NCBI RefSeq assembly: GCF_008039575.1
Contig: NZ_VDUY01000006.1
Span: 62,001 to 126,000, forward strand
Direction: 5' to 3'
From: Zeimonas arvi
GTDB taxonomy: Bacteria; Pseudomonadota; Gammaproteobacteria; Burkholderiales; Burkholderiaceae_E
DNA: 64,000 nt
In this document: piece after piece, positions 60,300 to 64,000 of the stretch
Numbering within the stretch: position 1 is the stretch's first letter
Layout of the letters: every line of letters starts with the position of its first letter
Made by a program: the position numbers and the translations under genes
Notes under the pieces: generated by a model
Told to the model about the DNA's origin: nothing
What the model saw: only the letters and a program-made list of their open reading frames with translations
The model's database searches: none

Positions 60300-60428
60300 G
60301 GCTATCTCCTTCGTGGCCTGCCGGAGCGGCGGCCTTCGTTCGTTCGGGAATCCGCTGCCCGCGGCGCCTCGGGCAGGAACAGTATTCCGCGGACTCGGGT
60401 GGCCGGGAATGGGCGGCGATGGAATAAG

Positions 60429-60451
60429 ATTGACGACAAACATTCGTCAAT
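60429..60451. promoter_or_regulatory. Perfect palindrome, candidate LysR operator
   Basis: ATTGACGA, 7-base spacer, TCGTCAAT, with the T-N11-A pattern inside. It lies 16 bases before the LysR ATG and in the AT-rich part of the divergent region. Reverse-strand TTGACG within it could also be a -35 for the cupin genes. Confidence 0.6.
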
Positions 60452-60467
60452 TGACTGAGGTCTCCGG

Positions 60468-61403
60468 ATGCTTGCCCTGCAACCGCTGCTCGCCTTCTCG
60501 GAAACCGCCAAGCACGGCGGCTTCGCCGCCGCCGCCCGCGAGCTGGGCACCGCGCCGTCGACGCTGGCCAAGGCGGTCGGCAGGCTGGAGGCCTCGCTGG
60601 GGCTGAGACTGTTCCATCGCACCACCCGGCAGGTCACGCTGACCGAAGACGGCGAGCGCCTCTTCGAACGTTGCCAGCGGGTGCTCGCGGAGCTCGACGA
60701 ACTCCGGACCGAGGCGGCCGGCACGCGGGCCGAGCCCTCCGGCACGCTGCGCATCGACATGCCGATCACCTACGGTCGCAAGGTGATCCTCCCGCTACTG
60801 GCGCGGCTGGTCCGGAAGTACCCGCGCCTGTCGCTCGACGCGCGCCTGTCCGACGCCTATGCTGACCTGGTCCGCGAACGCCTCGACCTGGCGATCCGCG
60901 TGGGCGAACTCGACGATTCCACCCTGGTGGCGAAGCGCTTCGGGCAGCAGCAGCTGATCCTGGTCGCCTCGCCGGGTTACCTGGCGGAACGGGGCGGGCC
61001 GAAGTCCCTCGACGAGCTGGCCGCCCATCGGCAGATCCTGTTCCGGCTGCCCGGGCGAGGCCGAGAGCGCCCGCGCCAGTTCACCGAGGCCGGGCGGCCG
61101 ATCGCGATCCACACGGCGCAGGGCGTGCGCTTCAACGACGGCGAGTCGATGGTGCAGGCCGCCGTCCTGGGACTGGGCCTGGCGCAGGTGCCGGACTACA
61201 TGGCCGCCGACGAGATCGCGGCGGGCAGGCTGGTCGAGGTGCTCGCCGGGAACCGGCCCGTCCCGATGCCCATCCACGCAGTGATGCCTGCCAACCGACT
61301 GGTGCCCGCGAGGGTCAGGGTGCTGCTCGACGCGCTGGACGAGCTGGGGCGCGGCGACGATGCCGGATCTCGGCGGCCGCGCGCGCAGCGAAAGCCGACG
61401 TAG
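60468..61403 (+). CDS. LysR family transcriptional regulator
   Basis: LTTR of 311 residues. The winged HTH is FSETAKHGGFAAAARELGTAPSTLAKAVGRLE and LRLFHRTTRQVTLTEDG; the effector domain follows (GTLRIDMPITYGRKVILPLLARLVRKYP). This type resembles the CrgA/AaeR group (LRIDMP). The ATG lies 16 bases after a perfect palindrome. Its probable target is the divergent cupin pair; the inducer is unknown. Confidence 0.92.
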   Translation: MLALQPLLAFSETAKHGGFAAAARELGTAPSTLAKAVGRLEASLGLRLFHRTTRQVTLTEDGERLFERCQRVLAELDELRTEAAGTRAEPSGTLRIDMPITYGRKVILPLLARLVRKYPRLSLDARLSDAYADLVRERLDLAIRVGELDDSTLVAKRFGQQQLILVASPGYLAERGGPKSLDELAAHRQILFRLPGRGRERPRQFTEAGRPIAIHTAQGVRFNDGESMVQAAVLGLGLAQVPDYMAADEIAAGRLVEVLAGNRPVPMPIHAVMPANRLVPARVRVLLDALDELGRGDDAGSRRPRAQRKPT

Positions 61404-61478
61404 ACGACCGCGCTGTCCGCGGGCTCGCCCTGGAGAGGGCCGGCGCGCATCTGGGCGGCGCCGTGCCACCCCGAGCCG

Positions 61479-63035
61479 TCACTGCCCCTGGCCGAGCGAG
61501 AATCCAGGCTCTCCGTCGAAGCTGCACAGGTACTCCGTCTTGATCGGATCGATGCCGGCGGCGACCAGCCGCGCCAGCAGGTCGATGATCTCGACGTGAC
61601 CCACGCCCTCGGGAGATTCCCCCGCCTGGAAGCGGCAGCGCCAGTGGTCGGTGCAGAACGTCTCCGGGGCGCCATTGGGCCAGACCTTGACGCCGCGGTT
61701 GGTGATCATCGTGAGCGCCATCGGCGACTCGGCGGCGGCCGGGGCCAGCGCTGCCGCCAGCGCGTCCGGCGCGATGCCGGGCGCGTCGACGAAGACGTCC
61801 ACGCCGAGCAGCCGCTTGGTCGGCCGCGGCGTCGCGGCTGGCGCGGCGCCCGGCGGGTCCTGCCTGGCCTGGGCCTGGGGCTGGGACTGGGACTGGGACT
61901 GCGCGGCGCCGCGACGGCCGCCTCCGCCGCCCGCGCCGGGCTCGGAGACGGGCAATTGACCGGGGCGCTGGCCCAGCCGCTCGATCACCGCCTGCGCGAA
62001 GGCCGCGGTGCCCAGTGTGCGCACGGTCGCCGGGCCTGCCATGTCGGCGGTGTGCAGGCCGTCTTCGAGCGTGCGCAGCCAGGCGTTGCGGATCCTGGAC
62101 GCCACCTGCGGCTGGCCGATGTGCACCAGCATCATCACCGCCGCCTGCAGCAGTCCGCTCGGGTTCGCAAGGTCGCGGCCGGCGATGTCGGGCGCGCTGC
62201 CGTGGATCGCCTCGAACATCGCAGCGCCGGTGCCGATGTTCGCGCTGCCGGCCAGGCCCACGCTGCCGGCGACCTCGGCCGCGATGTCGCTGAGGATGTC
62301 GCCGTACAGGTTGGGCGTCACGATCACGTCGAAGCGCTCGGGGCGGGTCGCCAGGCGCGCCGCGCCGATGTCGACGATCAGCCTGTCCTTGTCGATCTCC
62401 GGGTAGCCGGCGCCGATCTCCTCGAAGACCCGGTAGAACAGGCCATCGGTCAGCTTCATGATGTTGTCCTTCACCATGCAGGTGACCTTGCGCCGGCCGT
62501 TCGCACGCGCGTACTCGAAGGCATGCCGGATGACCCGCTCGCAGCCCGGCCGGCTGACCAGCTTCAGGCACTGGTAGACCTCGGCCGTCTGGCGGTGCTC
62601 GATGCCGGCGTACAGGTCCTCTTCGTTCTCGCGCACGATCACCACGTCCATCCCCGGGTGATTCGTGGGCACCCAGGGCGCGTAGGCGGTGCAGGGCCTC
62701 AGGTTGGCGTACAGCCCGAGCGTCTTGCGCAACGTCACGTTCAGGCTCTTGTAGCCGCCGCCCGACGGGGTCGTGACCGGCGCTTTCAGCAGCACGCGGG
62801 TCGCCCGCAGCACGTCCCAGGCCTCGGGCGCGATCCCCGCGCTGTGGCCGGCCAGGTAGACCGCCTCGCCGAGGTCGATGCGCTGCGGCGCGATGTCCGC
62901 GCCGGCGGCCGCGAGGATGCGCAGCGTGGCGTCCATGATCTCGGGGCCGATGCCGTCGCCCCAGGCCACGGCGATCGGCACGGCTGGCATGCCGGATTGA
63001 AGGGGGTCGAGGGCGGGGAGCGCGTCGCGTTTCAT
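61479..63035 (-). CDS. icd: Isocitrate dehydrogenase, NAD-type cofactor signature, with C-terminal tail domain
   Basis: Oxidative decarboxylation of isocitrate. The 518 residues comprise the beta-decarboxylating dehydrogenase domain (GDGIGPEIMDATLRIL, GGGYKSLNVTLRKTLGLYANLRP, VRENEEDLYAGIEH, NLYGDILSDIAAEVAGS) and a C-terminal tail domain (LLGVDVFVDAPG ... EYLCSFDGEPGFSLGQGQ), as in Thermus/Rickettsia-type enzymes. The cofactor loop reads HGSAPDIAG: Asp-Ile replaces the Lys-Tyr of E. coli Icd, predicting NAD. A Gln/Ser-rich joint (QSQSQSQPQAQA) joins the domains. No ribosome binding site is obvious. Confidence 0.9.
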   Translation of the reverse strand: MKRDALPALDPLQSGMPAVPIAVAWGDGIGPEIMDATLRILAAAGADIAPQRIDLGEAVYLAGHSAGIAPEAWDVLRATRVLLKAPVTTPSGGGYKSLNVTLRKTLGLYANLRPCTAYAPWVPTNHPGMDVVIVRENEEDLYAGIEHRQTAEVYQCLKLVSRPGCERVIRHAFEYARANGRRKVTCMVKDNIMKLTDGLFYRVFEEIGAGYPEIDKDRLIVDIGAARLATRPERFDVIVTPNLYGDILSDIAAEVAGSVGLAGSANIGTGAAMFEAIHGSAPDIAGRDLANPSGLLQAAVMMLVHIGQPQVASRIRNAWLRTLEDGLHTADMAGPATVRTLGTAAFAQAVIERLGQRPGQLPVSEPGAGGGGGRRGAAQSQSQSQPQAQARQDPPGAAPAATPRPTKRLLGVDVFVDAPGIAPDALAAALAPAAAESPMALTMITNRGVKVWPNGAPETFCTDHWRCRFQAGESPEGVGHVEIIDLLARLVAAGIDPIKTEYLCSFDGEPGFSLGQGQ

Positions 63036-63118
63036 GGTTCGGGTGTCGCATCGGGTTGGAATGCATGAACTGTAGACAGCGGCCCCTCCATTGGAAAATA
63101 CTTTGTTTTCATCCGATA

Positions 63119-63136
63119 CATAGAGAAATATCTATG
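63119..63136. promoter_or_regulatory. Palindrome overlapping the start codon of the LysR gene
   Basis: CATAGA-GAAATA-TCTATG; the last three bases are the ATG. It lies in the AT-rich 98-base gap between icd and the LysR gene. Autorepression at the start codon is inferred. Confidence 0.5.
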
Positions 63137-64000
63137 CATTCAAACCGCTCGCGCCGCCTGTCTCGCGTCACCCCCCAGCAGCTGCGCGCCTTCGAGGCGA
63201 CCGCGCGCCTGCTCTCGGTCACCGGCGCGGCGCGGGAGCTCCACCTCACCCAGCCGACCGTCAGCGTGCAGCTTCGCGAGCTGGCCGCCGCGGTCGGCGA
63301 GCCGCTGTTCGAGAGCGCGGGTCGGGGCATCCGCCTCACCCAGGCGGGCGAGGCGCTCCAGCAAACGGCCGGCGAGCTGAACGACTGCTGGCGCCGGTTC
63401 GAGTCCCGGCTGGCGGAGCTGAACGGGCTGGTGCGGGGCAGCCTCAGGATCGCCGCGGTCACCACGGCGGAGTACTTCGTGCCGGACCTGATCGGGCCTT
63501 TCGCCGCGGCCCATCCCGGGGTGGAGATCGAGTTCGCGGTCGAGAACCGGGACGGCGTGGTCGCGCGGCTTCAGCGCGGGATCGACGACATGGCCGTGAT
63601 GATGATGCCACCCGAAGACCTGCCGCTCGATCGGCAGCCCTTCCTGGACAATCCCCTCGTGGTGATCGCGCCGGCCGGGCATCGGCTGGCGGGCAGGCGC
63701 CTGCGGCTGTCCTCGCTGGCGGGCGAGCGCTGGCTGATGCGCGAGCCCGGCAGCGGCACCCGGATGGCCGCGGAGCGGCACTTCGCCGAGCTCGGATTCG
63801 AGCCCAAGGTCGCGATGAGCCTGGGCAGCAACGAAGCGATCAAGCACGCGGTCGCCGCCGGCCTGGGCATCGCCTTGCTGTCGATGGTCGCGGTGCGCCC
63901 GCCGGTCGGCCGCGCCGCGGCAACGACGGCCGAGGGCCTCGAGATCCTGAAGGTGAGCGGCTTCCCGCTGCGCCGGCGCTGGTCGGTGGTGTGGCGGCGC
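63134..64000 (+). CDS. LysR family regulator (CysB/CbbR group), 3' end cut by the window
   Basis: LTTR, 289 residues visible, open to the last base. The HTH is LRAFEATARLLSVTGAARELHLTQPTVSVQLRELA with EPLFESAGRGIRLTQAGE. The effector domain starts GSLRIAAVTTAEYFVPDLIGPFAAAHPGVEIEF and contains REPGSGTRMAAERHF, features of the CbbR/CysB-like branch. The ATG at 63134 is part of a palindrome. Divergent from the isocitrate dehydrogenase gene, which may be its target. About 10-25 residues are missing. Confidence 0.92.
   Translation, partial: MHSNRSRRLSRVTPQQLRAFEATARLLSVTGAARELHLTQPTVSVQLRELAAAVGEPLFESAGRGIRLTQAGEALQQTAGELNDCWRRFESRLAELNGLVRGSLRIAAVTTAEYFVPDLIGPFAAAHPGVEIEFAVENRDGVVARLQRGIDDMAVMMMPPEDLPLDRQPFLDNPLVVIAPAGHRLAGRRLRLSSLAGERWLMREPGSGTRMAAERHFAELGFEPKVAMSLGSNEAIKHAVAAGLGIALLSMVAVRPPVGRAAATTAEGLEILKVSGFPLRRRWSVVWRR

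Noticed and set aside
61862-61910. Short tandem GGGACT-like repeats considered as a CRISPR or satellite
   Set aside because: Units are six bases, have no spacers and stay in frame as Gln/Ser codons of icd.

Overview
The window is about 70% GC, densely packed, and rich in short ATGA/GTGA/TGATG gene overlaps. Gene content and order (argS-SPOR-dsbA, rsmI/lpoA-yraN-gmhA-dolP, dacC-dat-ybeD-lipB-lipA, birA-SPOR, phaM, a YegP protein, branched-chain amino acid ABC operons) point to a chromosomal segment of a betaproteobacterium of the order Burkholderiales. I saw no rRNA, tRNA, CRISPR array, insertion sequence or prophage. Both ends cut a gene: argS on the left, a LysR regulator on the right.

Layout. 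1-5673: argS, an FtsN-like SPOR protein, dsbA, an SDR, a BtuF-like protein and rlpA, all forward. 5675-9476: rsmI divergent from lpoA-yraN-gmhA/diaA-dolP. 9702-12298: LemA plus an M48 peptidase with a large C-terminal extension. 12574-17191: a complete five-gene branched-chain amino acid ABC transporter. 17214-18641: two small DUF genes bracketed by inverted repeats, with a large nested palindrome. 18686-22728: lipA, lipB, ybeD, dat, dacC (reverse). 22888-25492: a hypothetical protein, an alpha/beta hydrolase, a 2Fe-2S ferredoxin and a VanZ protein (reverse). 25521-27580: birA, a SPOR protein, dodecin. 27601-31221: a branched-chain 2-oxoacid dehydrogenase operon (E1 alpha, E1 beta, E2). 31410-32352: a YegP-type protein and rfaE2.

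32391-43395 looks like one light-response locus. A MerR regulator carries both signatures of adenosylcobalamin photoreceptors (W-x9-E-H and E-x-H-x-x-G). It is followed by a 55-residue DUF2256 gene and by an iron-sulfur bacterial cryptochrome/photolyase whose four cluster cysteines have the spacing of PhrB. Divergently there are nine tightly coupled genes: folE2, an FAD oxidoreductase, DUF1365, a cyclopropane-fatty-acid-synthase-like methyltransferase, a chalcone-isomerase-like protein, an MFS transporter, a DUF3833 lipoprotein, an SDR and an NTF2-like protein. The divergent promoter region is AT-rich and full of short inverted repeats.

43465-48780 holds a FIST protein, phaM, a CoA-binding protein, metY, a Uma2 protein and a TSUP transporter. 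48895-57647 appears to be a self-contained sigma-54 module. An orphan rpoN lies behind a near-consensus -24/-12 promoter. Beside it are an NtrC-family activator, a HisKA-receiver protein without an ATPase domain, a single receiver and a CHASE hybrid kinase. Next come a BON lipoprotein and a DUF1328/glycine-zipper pair, transcribed divergently from two more near-consensus -24/-12 promoters. Two sequence motifs are shared between the rpoN upstream region and this divergent region. I consider this and the light locus the most interesting parts of the window.

57657-64000 holds hpd with a divergent Lrp-type regulator, two cupins with a divergent LysR regulator, and an isocitrate dehydrogenase with an NAD-type cofactor signature beside a truncated LysR gene.
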